This document shows positions 21,489-36,654 of a stretch of 64,000 bases of DNA, one piece after another; the first letter of the stretch is position 1, and each line of letters starts with the position of its first letter. The DNA is taken from assembly GCA_006384855.1 (NCBI GenBank), contig VCJN01003570.1, positions 1-64,000 on the forward strand, in the 5' to 3' direction. A program made the position numbers and the translations under genes. Below the pieces are notes generated by a model that saw only the letters and a program-made list of their open reading frames with translations, did no database searches and was not told the origin of the DNA. Source of the DNA: Tetraselmis striata. Lineage: Eukaryota > Chlorophyta > Chlorodendrophyceae > Chlorodendrales > Chlorodendraceae.

Positions 21489-22417
21489 CTACCGCTACTA
21501 CTGTCGTTCGGTATGTTGCCTGGATCGGGGAGCGAGGGCACATCGCAGCTAAGTCGCTGCAACCCTACTTGTCAGCAATCAACACGTTCCTCGAGCTGCA
21601 CAACCTCGTCCCAATCGCCAAGGACAGTCTGCACCTAACTTCAGCAAGGCGTGGGCTGATGCTGCGTCAGCGCCGGCTGGACGCTGCCCCTTTGCGTGTC
21701 CCTCTGCCTGCGGATGTAGCCTATCGCTTCGTCACAAAAGCCGAGCTAATTGTGTCTGCTCCTTACCCATAGTACCACCTCGACTTCCGAGCTCTCTTGG
21801 CCTCGGTTGTCAACTTCATGTTCTTTGCCAGGGGCCTTACTGGCGTCTCCTGTCGAATGCGAGATGTGCATGTCGACACCTACAACTTCACCTTGCAAGT
21901 GTACCGCGAGAAGGGTCGCGCTGGCCGACGGGGACCCGACGACATGTGCGTACTTCTCCTTCCGGTGTCCGAGCACCCTCGAGTGGCACGTCTTTTGCAC
22001 CACTTCATCGACAACGTCCAATCTGCCCCCCTGGTTACTGTTGGCTTGGCTGCATCAAACTTCTGGGCTGTCACTACGGCCGAGCAGTCAAAACCTTGGA
22101 CTGCGGCTACAATGTCATACTGGATGTCTGCAGTCATCAGTCTAGTCAATGCTGCCCCCCCTGCTGGCACTTCCTGGACTTCACACAGTCTTCGCAAGGG
22201 CGCAGCCTCTGCAGCGAATGCCATCGGAGTGCCATTGTCCCAGATTCGCTACCAAGGCGGTTGGGCCACTAACTCTGACGTCGTTCTGGACTACATCGAC
22301 CCCAACGTTCTTCCTTCACCTGGCGCATGGTTCTTCTTTGGACACATCGCCCCCCTCCGCCACTTCCAAGTCCAACATGACTCCGCAGCGGTGGCCTTCC
22401 CAGTGCCTCCTTCATGA
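21489..22417 (+). pseudogene. C-terminal (catalytic) half of tyrosine recombinase
   Basis: This continues the core-binding domain (VVRYVAWIGERG; LQPYLSAINTFLELHNL) into a catalytic domain. Visible active-site elements: the first Arg in FFARGLTGVSCRMRDV, the beta-hairpin Lys region YREKGRAGRR, the H-x-x-R box SHSLRKGAAS, the GGW position (His/Trp), and the nucleophile Tyr in VVLDYIDP. This is the full set expected of a YR recombinase, so the fold was functional until recently. Two lesions exist: separation from its N-terminus by 15.4 kb, and an in-frame TAG at 21770-21772. Stop at 22415-22417. Repeat B1 starts about 55 bp later. Confidence 0.85.
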
Positions 22418-22471
22418 CTTGGCGCTACCTCTTCTCCGTCAATCCACCGCTCTCTCCGTTCGCTCAAGACT

Positions 22472-22497
22472 GGCAAAACCAGACTCAACTTTGAAAT
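22472..22497 (+). repeat. Split direct repeat B1
   Basis: GGCAAAACCAGACTCAACTT plus GAAAT, repeated exactly at 22779-22804. It directly abuts A2. Confidence 0.9.
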
Positions 22498-22685
22498 GAT
22501 CTAAACTAGTTTATGGGGTTTCCCTCCTTGACCTAACCGCTTTTTAGCTACAAAGTGCTGCTCAGTGGTACGGGAACTAGGCATCTGTTGTTGCGCCCTT
22601 TTTCAGGTGCAGCACGAGTAGACATAAAAGCAGCCAGAACAGCTGAGCCTGCCATCTTCCAGTTTTCGCTGCGTTCCACGCAGCG
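22498..22685 (+). repeat. Split direct repeat A2
   Basis: Second copy of the 187-bp left repeat (4168-4354), including its terminal CGCTGCG/CGCAGCG hairpin. It lies between B1 and B2. A TGTAA at 22753-22757 before B2 could end the element transcript. Confidence 0.9.
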
Positions 22686-22778
22686 CCCCCCCTGACTCCG
22701 TTTTCCCTCCACGCTTTCGCTAAACCATCCTGCCAATTTCCGCTCTTGACCGTGTAAAACAGCCTGCGCGACCTTTTT

Positions 22779-22804
22779 GGCAAAACCAGACTCAACTTTG
22801 AAAT
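22779..22804 (+). repeat. Split direct repeat B2, right end of YR element
   Basis: Exact copy of B1. The sequence after it (TCGCAAAG) is unrelated to that after B1, so this is taken as the right boundary. Confidence 0.85.
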
Positions 22805-23226
22805 TCGCAAAGTACCTGTACCTCCGAGAGAACACCGCCGGCCCTTCGTCTGCCGGCGGACGCCACGCGCACTCCGCCGTCCATGGTACCTAGCGTCTGT
22901 AGTGCCTTGCCCCCGCCGGCCCGCCCCCCTGCCTGCCGCCCGTAGTAGTTCTTTGCCTTCGCCCGACTCTAACCCGTATAACTAAACCCACGTTCTGAGT
23001 CGAGTGCTCCTCTACTAGGTCTTCCTCGTGTAACACCTGCGATATCAGATACAGGGTACCTACAGGTACCTGTACCTACTCCCGCGCGCGCCACTACGTC
23101 GCGCATGCCACTACTGTACCATCACTACTGTAGGTACCCGCGCACTATCTAAATTATTCTCCCATCGTCAGTGCTTTAACGTTTTCGCGCTACAAACCGA
23201 ACTAAAAGGCTGCCTTTCGTGGTCTG
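22805..23226. other. Spacer, no gene
   Basis: GC-rich then mixed sequence with GGTACC-type short repeats near 23056-23075. No coding evidence. Confidence 0.5.
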
Positions 23227-23510
23227 TGCAGGGTATTTTCATGGCAGTGTTTTAGACGGTGATCCAACAGTGTTGGAAAATCTTTCAGTGGCCTTCAATT
23301 AGTCTTGCAGAATGCTTCGGCAATTTGCTTGATGACTGTAATCGAGAGTTGCTGTTGGTTCTGTTTCTAGTGCGCATTTGTGAATGCCCTAATGTATCTA
23401 CTATACAAATCGAGAGTCGCCCAGCCAGGGCTTTCCGTAATTGGATTGCTGCGCCCAAACGGCCGCCGTAGAGACGCTGCAAGGGTTTCACTGCCAGTCC
23501 TGTCCCGGGG
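23227..23510 (+). mobile_element. 5'-truncated 3' end of a non-LTR retrotransposon
   Basis: GGGTATTTT.ATGGC...GTGTTTTAGACGGTGATCCAACAGTGT and CTTCAATTAGTCTTGCA..ATGCTTCGGC.ATTTGCTTG match the reverse complement of about 34200-34400, the 3' flank of the minus-strand reverse transcriptase remnant. GCCGCCGTAGAGACGCTGCAAG (23461-23482) also matches 34220-34245 reversed. Only the 3' part is present, the usual outcome of incomplete target-primed reverse transcription. Confidence 0.65.
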
Positions 23511-23524
23511 GCGGGAATAGCGAA

Positions 23525-24093
23525 ACTAAAAGCAACTATGAAAGGTTGCCAGCGAAAGGGACATAAGCCGAAAAAATCTAATAATCCTTATTACGGGTAC
23601 TCCGGAACAGCGACCGGAGCCTGTAGATTCCCCTACCTCTTGGGTTGAGCGGAGGACAAGGAGAGCCGCGTCCGAAATCGCCTGGAATATGTGAGAATCG
23701 ATACCGGTCGCAATACGGTTTTATCACGGATTTTTAGGCGTCCGTCCTCCGTCCTCCGTCCTCCGTCCTCCGTCCTCGTGTGCTGCGTCTTCGTGAATGA
23801 ACCGTCATACGTTCGATCTGCGCTCGTTTGATTTCTAGGCACTCCCACCACAGTCCGTAAAAATCCTGCGACTAAGACGGATCTATCGTGAAATATACCG
23901 GAAACATACTGCAAAAATCACGAATGTCCGTCCTCCGTCCGTCCGTCCTCCCCCATACGCGCTTCGTGGATGAACCGTCATACGTCCGGTTTTCGTTCGT
24001 TTGATTTCACGGTACTGGTACGTGTACGGTAAGATTCGTGCCCGCCCTGTAATATAGACCTGCTGACGACCGGCCCGACCTGCGCGACCTCGT
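23525..24093. repeat. Repeat debris with TCCTCCG tandem repeats
   Basis: GCAACTATGAAAGGTTGCCAGC at about 23532 also occurs at 1003-1024. (TCCTCCG)n lies at about 23740-23777, with a second GTCCGTCCTCC block near 23925-23950. The text around the two blocks (GTGAATGAACCGTCATACGT / GTGGATGAACCGTCATACGT) is duplicated about 175 bp apart. No gene. Confidence 0.6.
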
Positions 24094-24384
24094 GCGGGAT
24101 GCGGGCCGCCTGTAGGCAGCTTGTACTGTATTGCTGATCTTGTAGTGCTGTTTTTTTTTAGCGGTGGGTTGGGTACCGGCCTTTTTGTAATGCACACCAG
24201 TAGTCAGCGGCCCGCTTTTACGCGGCTTGCAGATTTAATCTGTTTTACAAAATAATACGTCTCTTTTGAAAAACAATAAATTACTGACAAATCTAACGCT
24301 AAAAGCATTATTACCCTGAAACAACAGTATTATTACAAGATCAACACTGCAAGCCGGCTAAAAGCGGCCCGCATCCCGCACCAC
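24094..24384. repeat. Foldback/MITE-like inverted repeat
   Basis: GTGCGGGATGCGGGCCGC at 24094 is met by its exact reverse complement at about 24367-24384. Similarity continues inward for about 55 bp (GATCTTGTA on both arms). A third copy of the arm lies at 3806. The interior is AT-rich and non-coding. Confidence 0.7.
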
Positions 24385-24898
24385 GCTCAACCCAAGAGGT
24401 AGGGGCACCTCCACAGATCCCCGGCGCGAAGCGCCGCTTAGTAGCCATCTGCTACTGATAGTCGCTATTTACGGCGGGTATATCAATTATGAATGAATAC
24501 CATATACGGGTACAGCCGGTACCAATCGCGCGCTACTGCGACCCCGCGCCCCGCCGCCGCCGCCCGGCCTCTATTTTTCGCCTGCCCGCTTCACGTTCCT
24601 ACTTCTGCTCGCGGCGCCACGAATAGCGACTACTCACTACTCAATACTCGGAGTCGCTATCTCGGAATACTCTGCTGGCGATACTCCGGCGCCGCGCCTG
24701 CCGCCACCGTTCGCTCCACTCGTATTCGCAGAGCAACAAGTGGCAAACGCCACCGGCGGTGGAAACTGGCTACGCAAGAGCAGGATCCACAGTGCTCTGG
24801 CCCGGGGGGCAGTCAAGTGCCTGAGCGTTCGAGGCAGTAGGTCCCGGCGTACTCGAGTACTCGTACGAGTACGTGGTGTACCGTTCCCGTAGTCGTAC
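24385..24898 (+). promoter_or_regulatory. Upstream region of the demethylase gene
   Basis: No gene. The sequence becomes GC-rich toward 24700-24800, and short ACTCGAGTACTCGTACGAGTACG palindromic runs lie just upstream of the start codon (about 24850-24873). Likely promoter and 5' UTR, inferred from position only. Confidence 0.4.
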
Positions 24899-29592
<4,694 letters not shown>

Positions 29593-29882
29593 CCTGGTCC
29601 ACACTGGGCGCAATGCCCTCCCCGCTCCGCCTCAAGCATCTCCGACTCCCTGTCGCAGCCAGGCACCGAGCGGCCGCGATCAATTTTGCCAGCCACCGCC
29701 CCGCCTCATGCCTCATAAGTGATACCGACTTAATGACCCACCAAATCCGTTGCAAGCCGCCGGCCCGCCCAACCTGCACCCTTGTTTCCATAGTATTTGT
29801 ACCCGGCCGTGCCCCGCCGTCGCCTCCCTGGATTGACGCGCCATTCAGCTGGGGCACTGCAAAGCCGCCTCTGTGACACCTC

Positions 29883-29887
29883 TGTAA
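29883..29887 (+). terminator. TGTAA polyadenylation signal of demethylase gene
   Basis: TGTAA about 290 bp after the stop codon, the first clear one downstream. Confidence 0.5.
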
Positions 29888-29899
29888 CGCACCACCGAA

Positions 29900-30900
29900 A
29901 CACACCGCCCCCACCGCTGCGCCCCGCATTCTGTGCGGTGCCAAGGACGTGCCAAGGATGTAAACGTCACGAGCACACATTGTCTGGGAAGGGATGCGTG
30001 CCTCCTTGCATCGCACTGGAACCATGCACGGGTGCTGGCATGGCTATAAGAACATCTTTTGGCTCTTACATTTTGTGGCCGGCAAATGCTATTGAACTTC
30101 ATTATATATTGTGACGACATATTAATCAAACTTTGCAAGAATTTGGCAAGGTGCATTATTCTAAATTTTGTACTTAGCGGCGCGCCGACACCTGTAGTAC
30201 CTGTGCAAGTTGTGGACTTAAATTATCCCCCCCCTCCCCCCCCCCCCCCCCCCCCCCCCTACCCCCGCCGATCATCCACACGTAGACACGAGGACATAAG
30301 TGTATAGAGATGGTACACCTATCATGTGCATTAGAATCCACCACAGAATCTCCGCATGCAGCCTCTGGCATGGTGCAAAACGATCCATACCGTTGGTGAC
30401 CCGTAGTGAACCCATTTCAATGTCCGAGTACTGGCAGATAGTGCTTGTTTTTCAAAACATTCAGACCGGATGATCTGAGTTGTCTTATTCGGACTTCCAT
30501 CTTCCCCGCGGTCTTCGCGCCAGTGACAGTGTACCCTCTGCCCCCCCTACCCTCCTCTCAAACAGTAATGCTGAAGCGCCGCACTGCCGCCAGCTGGTGC
30601 GCCAAGGAATCGGGGGGCGCACATGTGAAGGCACACCACGTGACGCATCCACTGAGCTCCGTCAGCTGCCAGCTGGGAGACACGGAGGCCGGCACGCCGC
30701 CGGCCACGAAGGCACTCTGAACGGTTGCCATGATAGTGCCAAGATTGCGATGTGACTTGTATGCCATTACATCGCCACACCCTTTGCCTCAATTGGCATC
30801 CAGCAGCACGCCAAGTAACATATCCAGCGGGAGCTCTCTACATGTAATATTTGCCTCCGCACGGCGTGTCCGCATTGGTGGGTGCAGATTACACCTGCTG
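29900..30900. other. Intergenic, no gene recognised
   Basis: A C-run of about 35 with a few T lies at 30227-30260. Otherwise mixed sequence with no coding signature. Confidence 0.5.
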
Positions 30901-30915
30901 GTTCTTGTGTGAGAA

Positions 30916-31220
30916 TCACATACATAAGACTGTTTTGCTGAGGTTCAGGTGTCTCCTGGTGTCAGCAGCAGCAGCAACCTCCCTGGTGTTTCCGCCTTGT
31001 TCGACCTCCGCCTTGGCTTTCTTCACCAACTCCGGTTGGTGTTCTTTTGGGTTATCAGCACGTTCATCCGCACGTCCACGCCCCTCCCCCTCCAGCATAC
31101 CCCCCCCCCCCCCCCCTCACCCCCCGGCCGCCCAAGATGCTCGGATGATGATGGCTCAGCCAGAGAAGTGGGGGCGGCAGTGAAGGCCCGGTAATGTCCA
31201 TAGTTCCAGGTATATGTCAC
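30916..31220 (-). pseudogene. Diverged partial copy of the coiled-coil ORF at 33114-34074
   Basis: The minus-strand translation gives GVDVRMNVLITQKNTNRSW and, in another frame, ELVKKAKAEVEQGGNTREVA. The gene at 33114-34074 reads GVDVRFNLLIPSQNSIRSW and KKAKEEEQHRGNTPAA. The same order and strand with a frameshift identify a duplicated, decayed 3' part, cut by a C-run at 31100. Confidence 0.6.
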
Positions 31221-31229
31221 TTCTTAGGT

Positions 31230-31740
31230 CGCCCCACTGCTCTCCGGGTGAGGCATGTTGGAGCGTTGCACAAGACAGGAGTGCTATTAGCAGAGTATGT
31301 TTGCGCAGAGTGTGGCGTAGGGCACTGATGTGCCGCAGTAAGAGTGAGCATGGATGCACAAAAGCTAATAACTTCTGTTACTCTGTGTTGTTTTCCTGGA
31401 ATAACACCAACCCGGAGGCGGTGTTTTTTGTATTCCTCGTACTAGGGATTATTTATATCGCATATAATAATGATTATAATCCTTAGTTAGTCGCCATCTG
31501 TTTTTTTGACATGAAGCGGTGGTAATATTAGTCGCTAATGAGGGGTCGGTGATGTTATATTGAGGTGGGATGCCACCTGACGGAATTCAGTATCCGCCTG
31601 TCAGCCCGTACGAGTAATCTTGGGACTCCATACTTTTTGTTTCTGACATTTCGTGACCAATTGTAATTTCTCAATTTCCGTGAACCGATCGTCAATGTGG
31701 CACTGCTATGCGCTAGCTAGGGCCCGCTAGGGCTATGCCT
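31230..31740. other. AT-rich spacer, no gene
   Basis: Lower-GC sequence with no recognised coding region. Confidence 0.4.
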
Positions 31741-31750
31741 GTCCTAGCGC

Positions 31751-32074
31751 TTAAGCGCAGTACCGACTACACCGGTGCCGCACAGGGGCGGGCGGCGCCA
31801 GCCGCAGCTGCTGCTGCATCGACCGGAACATGATGGTGGTGAACGCCAGGTGATCCGAGCAAGAGTAGAGGTCATGTGACCACTTTGCGCTGTGCGACCG
31901 CGTGTCGGGGCCCTTGAGAGACCTCCGGAATCGGTCCATCTCCGCCAGTACATGCATCCTTCGTAAGACAAGGTGCATAGCATTCCTTTCTTGGACTCCT
32001 TTGTACACGTTAGACTCATTATAACAAGAGTTTTTAGAACAATTGCCTAGTCTCGTATGTAATGAAAAGTACAC
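31751..32074 (-). CDS. Unrecognised ORF fragment
   Basis: A minus-strand frame of 107 residues with ordinary composition (LRRMHVLAEMDRFRRSLKGP; WSHDLYSCSDHLAFTTIMF). It might be an exon of the coiled-coil gene family on the same strand, or a chance frame. No family recognised and no splice partner found. Confidence 0.25.
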   Translation of the reverse strand: MYFSLHTRLGNCSKNSCYNESNVYKGVQERNAMHLVLRRMHVLAEMDRFRRSLKGPDTRSHSAKWSHDLYSCSDHLAFTTIMFRSMQQQLRLAPPAPVRHRCSRYCA

Positions 32075-32079
32075 ATGTA

Positions 32080-33113
32080 ATCCTTAGTAGTTAGAGAAGG
32101 CAATACAATTCAACGCGTGTGCACATTTCAAAAACATCTTTCGCACTAAGGCTGTCTGCCACGTGTGTATAGATGTATGGTGATTATTGTATCATGCTGT
32201 GTTAGAACCGATGACACAGCAGCAAAGAAATTGTAAGCATATCGCCAGGTACTTTTTTCGAGCAGATGATTTGCTGTAAACAAAGCCAGCTAGAAAATGA
32301 GGAAGTAAATTGTTTCCTTTATCACGGTCCTGTCACAATGTGACACATTGAATATCTGTCAATATTGACACATCTTGAATAATGGCCCATCCAAAACAGT
32401 TGTTACAATGATAGTAAATGGATGCTCTAATGAGATATTTGCAATTTGGGAATGTGACGGTTGAATTTTGCCGCCTAAAGTGTGCTCGCAGACTTGTGAT
32501 GTCATAGTAGGTTGCTGGTGGGCAGACCACACGTCATAAACGGCAGCAGAATGCAGCACAGGGCTGCAAGACGCCGTCTTTAACATAAGACTCTACTACG
32601 GGCAGAGTTTTAAGCAACATCAGCGGGTTTGTAGGGCGCTTGAACGCACTACTTTCTGAGAGTAACAACACGAAGCATCAGTGAATGTGCCGGCCATTAA
32701 TATGTGTTGCCATAATCACACCACAGCCACAAGCATACCCAGGGACGCGCCGCACGCTACTAGTGTCTCCAATACACAGGTACATACACCATTGGGAAGC
32801 GCCATGTACTCACTGACGGGCCACTGTGAGCCAGGAGTTAGCGGAGTGCGTGGGCCCACTTGCGCAGCCATTGCATGCAATTGCACAGCGCCTTGGTAAG
32901 CTGGCCACCAAATGCCATCGGATTGCCAGGATGGCAACACTTGCATAAAAGTGCACAATGTCGGATTATGTTCCCGTGTACGATACTGTCCGCCCACTTT
33001 GGGCCGGGCGTCGGCAGAGCGGTGCTGCTTGGCAGTGATGTGGGTGGAAAGGTACAACACCGCATCTCCTTTAGTGCCCCAAACTAATTATGTATATCTG
33101 CTGGTTATTAGCG
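32080..33113. other. AT-richer spacer, no gene
   Basis: Mixed to AT-rich sequence lacking long frames of credible composition. No RNA gene or tandem repeat noticed. Confidence 0.4.
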
Positions 33114-34074
33114 TTACCGTGCCCACTGTGTGGCTGCCGCTGCCTGGGTGTTTCCATCGTGTTGCTCCTCCGTGTCAGCCTTAGCAGCAGCCGGGGTGTT
33201 TCCGCGATGTTGCTCCTCCTCCTTGGCTTTCTTGATCCAAGACCGGATGGAGTTCTGGCTGGGTATCAGCAAGTTGAACCGCACATCCACTCCCTCCCCC
33301 TCCAGCAGCCCTCCCGGCCCAGTTGATCCCGCTCCTCTCAATATTTTTACCGCCCGCAGGCCACTCCGGGCGGTCATCACCTTCAGCAGGAGCTCCTTCA
33401 CCTTTGGGCTGGTCCGCATGCCGGCTGCCTTCTTCACCGGCAGGTTGTAGGCGGTGTCATCCAGGAACGTCCAGAGGACCTGCTGGTGTGCCGGTCGAAT
33501 GGGGCCGGAGATTGCGCCACGGCAGAGGTTGGGTAGCAGCTTGGGGAAGCCGGCCCGCTCCAGAACATCTTGTGCGGCTTCGCATCCCTCACTTTCACGG
33601 CGCTCGTTGTCGCGCTGCCTCTCCGCCTGCTCCCTGTGCAACTGTTTGCCCAGCGTGCCGATTTCCCCGTTGATGGCCCAGACCTTGTCCTTGAGCTTTA
33701 GCTTGGCGGCAGCGGTGCGTTGCAGCCGTCTCTGGAGCGTTTTGATCTCCTTTGCCATTTTTCCTTTGCCCCGTCCACCCTCCATGGTACAGCGTCTCCG
33801 CGTCTGCGTTGCGAAATGTGTAACCCCTAGGCCGGCCGGCAATGCACGGCCGTCGCGTGCTGCCACTCGGCCCAGCCGCTTCTCGGTCTTCCGCATCCGC
33901 CCCTGCCTTTGCCCATGCAATAGCCGCTGCCAGTGCTGCCGCTGCTGTCTGGGTTGCAGCGGCTTCCGCGGATGCCCCTTCCCCCTCCCCCGGCCCATCG
34001 GACGCGGACTCGTCGCATGATGGCTCAGGGGACGCAAGAGAGGGTCGCGGCAGCAGGGGGGCGTCGACATCCAT
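33114..34074 (-). CDS. Coiled-coil protein of unknown function, probably transposon-derived
   Basis: Starting at ATG 34074, the first ~100 residues (MDVDAPLLPRPSLASPEPS; acidic, alanine-rich) are in one frame. From about 33770 a second frame carries a coiled coil (MAKEIKTLQRRLQRTAAAKL...REQAERQRDNERRE) and a domain reading FLDDTAYNLPVKKAAGMRTS then VMTARSGLRAVKIL, with stop at 33114. Either a short intron joins the two frames near 33770-33840 or there is a frameshift. A decayed copy lies 2 kb downstream on the same strand, which suggests a repeated element. The function is unknown. Confidence 0.5.
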
Positions 34075-34199
34075 TCACGACAGGATAGAGATCGACCACC
34101 GCCGGAAGCAGCCTGACCTGGTAGTGCTCGCAGGAGAGCAGCCTGGTGCGGGTGGCACGGTCTGCCGGTAGCATGCCGCGACTGCCGTAGTAACTGCCA

Positions 34200-35980
34200 T
34201 TTTCCCCCCGCACCAGTGGAAAGCTTGCAGCGTCTCTACGACGGCCATTTGGGCAGTGATCCACATACGGAAAGGCGACGCTCCCTCTAGGATTATAGTC
34301 AACAAGCAAATCGCCGAAGCACCTTGCAAGACTAATTGAAGTTCAGTTATAGGATTTCCGACACTGTTGGATCACCGTCTAAAACACGACCGCCATCAAA
34401 ATACCCGGCGCACTGACCAGAGGTGAAAGGTCCGACCTACCCGTTTGGGCGTCGGCCCATACGACTAATGCGAGTTGGGGCAAGCCCCAAGCACCCAGCG
34501 GAGCAAAGCATTTCGGGAGTGCGACATATGTGCAATAAAACAGGCGTGAGGGAGGCCCCCATGCCATAGCTGGATTTTTTCTTAACATTCCCAGTAGTAA
34601 AATCCAAGGCGCCGTGAAGGGAGGGGGGTACCCCGCCAAAAATAAAGGCACTTAAGTCCTCAGGTGTTGACGCAATAACATGACTACTAATAAAATCCCT
34701 AAACTCCGGAACTAACATCCCCAAATTATGACGGTGATAACCCCACTGCGGGCACTTCACCAACATATGTTCGATAGTCTCAGATTCACCTCCGCCACAT
34801 GCAGGGCAGTGTTCAAGGAACTGCTCAGGCATGGCATGAAACCGGGCCATTCGGCGGGCAGTGGGAAATACTCGGGTGCGTAATTGTATCATAATGTGCG
34901 GGCCCGCCACAACCCCCGTGGGGACACCCACACCGTACTGTGGCAACGGGATTGACGCATACGACGCCTGGACATATATACCCCAGGTTTCAGTGCGTGC
35001 TAACGATGCCGAAGATTCGTAACACGCCCATACCGATGCTTTTACTAGTTTAGCGGCATCGCGCACAGCTAGTGACCTTCACTCAATTGGAAGGTGCGCC
35101 TCCTCAGCTAGCCCTACGTTCGCCCTATCTAGTCGATCTAACCACCGCACAGTCCCCGACGTCCACATGTTAGGGCGCGCCCGACTTAGCTGATCTAGTA
35201 AATGGGTATACGTGTATTCAAGTCGGATGCTACTTTAAGGAACACCCGAGCCCGTGCCGCAGTGGCCGTAGCCTCTATGGGCGCAATATCCAATTCCCGT
35301 ATCATCGGTGCAGTGGCCACCCATGGGAGTTTTTACCCACCCCAATAAGGCACCGCAAGTGCAAGTCCTGTCTCGGGGGCGAAAAAAAGGGGCACCGCAA
35401 GCACTTATTGAGCACGGTTCGTAATTTATTGGCGCCGCTACTCCTATCCATACCCCATACTTCACACCCGTAAGTTAGAACGGGCAGTACACAAGTTTAA
35501 CAAGGACAAACACACGCACATCATTACGAATTATGTCCCGTCCACCGACTCGAGCGCCCTAATGGCGCGTTTACCCTTCTTAACCCGGTCGTCTACTATG
35601 TGCCGCATACATGAATCCGAGTTTATGACGGTATCGAAATACCTATATTCATTTACAACCGGTACCCGTTCCCCCCAAGCTGCCATGGGGCAGCTTGTTC
35701 GCATAGCGCGGTCTCGTCGGAATGTCGCCGAATGCCATCACTCACACTTAAGTACCCCAAACCCCATAAAATGGTCCTCCGCCCATATTGTGAGAAGTGG
35801 GCGAACATGGCATGCATCGAACGAGCATGTGACACCAACAGCGTCGTCCGCGTAAAACTGACACGGCACCCAAAAGGGTTGCCTTGCCGCCAATGTGTCG
35901 GTGCATCATGGTACATCACACCCTATCCTAGATGTTCTACCCATCGAATATATCGTTAATAAATATGTATAGCGTAATAT
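34200..35980 (-). pseudogene. Decayed non-LTR retrotransposon: RT palm/thumb and C-terminal zinc domain
   Basis: In order on the minus strand: SMHAMFAHFSQYGRRTILWG near 35840-35740 (after the palm YxDD position), YRYFDTVINSD...VKKGKRAIRALE near 35650-35560, LPVLTYGCEVWGMDRSS near 35490-35440, and an intact 209-residue frame at 35066-34437 with FPTARRMARFHAMP then CPACGGGESETIEHMLVKCP, the C-x-x-C...H...C zinc motif of L1-like elements. The frame is broken by stops and shifts, and the catalytic core is unreadable. The 3' flank (34200-34390) matches the separate copy at 23227-23510. Confidence 0.75.
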
Positions 35981-36099
35981 CACACTTCTCACTTTCCAGT
36001 CGACCTTTAACACGGGGCGATGTACTGCATATATACTAAATCCGGGCGAGCCGGCGCGGCTACTGGTGATGCTAGTGTACTCATGTGAAACGGTGGACC

Positions 36100-36600
36100 G
36101 ACCGACGACCGGACGACCCACCACCAGGCCAACGGCCGGCCAACGCCCACCGAGGCGTGAGGAGCATGCTCCACATGAGACCATCACTACAGCGCCACCA
36201 TAAACATCAACATACCCTAGGAGCAACAGAAGGCCGCAGTCCGCGCCACTCTCGATGCGCCGCGCGGCGGCATGACCCAACCTCCCATGATCTGAAGAGC
36301 GATTGCCGCCCAAAAACTCGCAGGCACCCGACTCCCATCTGTTGCCCGCCCCAACCCAACTGCCGGCCAGCGCCCAAGAGGCGCGAAGAGCAGGCTCCAC
36401 AGGAGACCATCACTACACCCAACATGGACATCAACAAACCTGAGGAACAACATGATGAGGCCGCGGTCGGTGCCACTCTAGATGCGCCGCGCGGCGGCAG
36501 AGCCCAACCCCCATGATCCGAACAACCATTGCCGCGAAAAATTGCAGGCATCCGACACCCACACGCTGCCCGCCGCCTCCTCCGTGCTTTGATCCGCCAG
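36100..36600. repeat. Tandem duplication, about 240-bp period
   Basis: 36120-36360 and 36362-36600 are imperfect copies: both contain GAGACCATCACTACA, GATGCGCCGCGCGGCGGCA and CCCATGATC.GAA. Overlapping frames on both strands are shadows. No function seen. Confidence 0.65.
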
Positions 36601-36654
36601 TCCCGCCAGCCCCCAACCGATCTCCCCGCTAGTGCCGACAGTGCCACACAAGTC

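Larger units (their letters stand above)
4168..22804 (+). mobile_element. DIRS/PAT-like tyrosine-recombinase element with split direct repeats, split by a CACTA insertion
   Basis: Left repeat A1 (4168-4354) is almost identical to A2 (22498-22685). Directly before A2 is a 26-bp sequence B1 (22472-22497), repeated as B2 at 22779-22804. The order A1 - ORFs - B1 A2 B2 is the split direct repeat layout of PAT-like DIRS-order elements, where the B1/A2 junction equals the junction of a circular intermediate. It encodes a Gag-like ORF and a tyrosine recombinase. Without the 15,406-bp insertion and its duplicated CTA, the element is about 3.2 kb, too short for a reverse transcriptase/RNase H, and none is seen. 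It is therefore either a deletion derivative mobilised in trans or an RT-less YR element. Confidence 0.8.
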
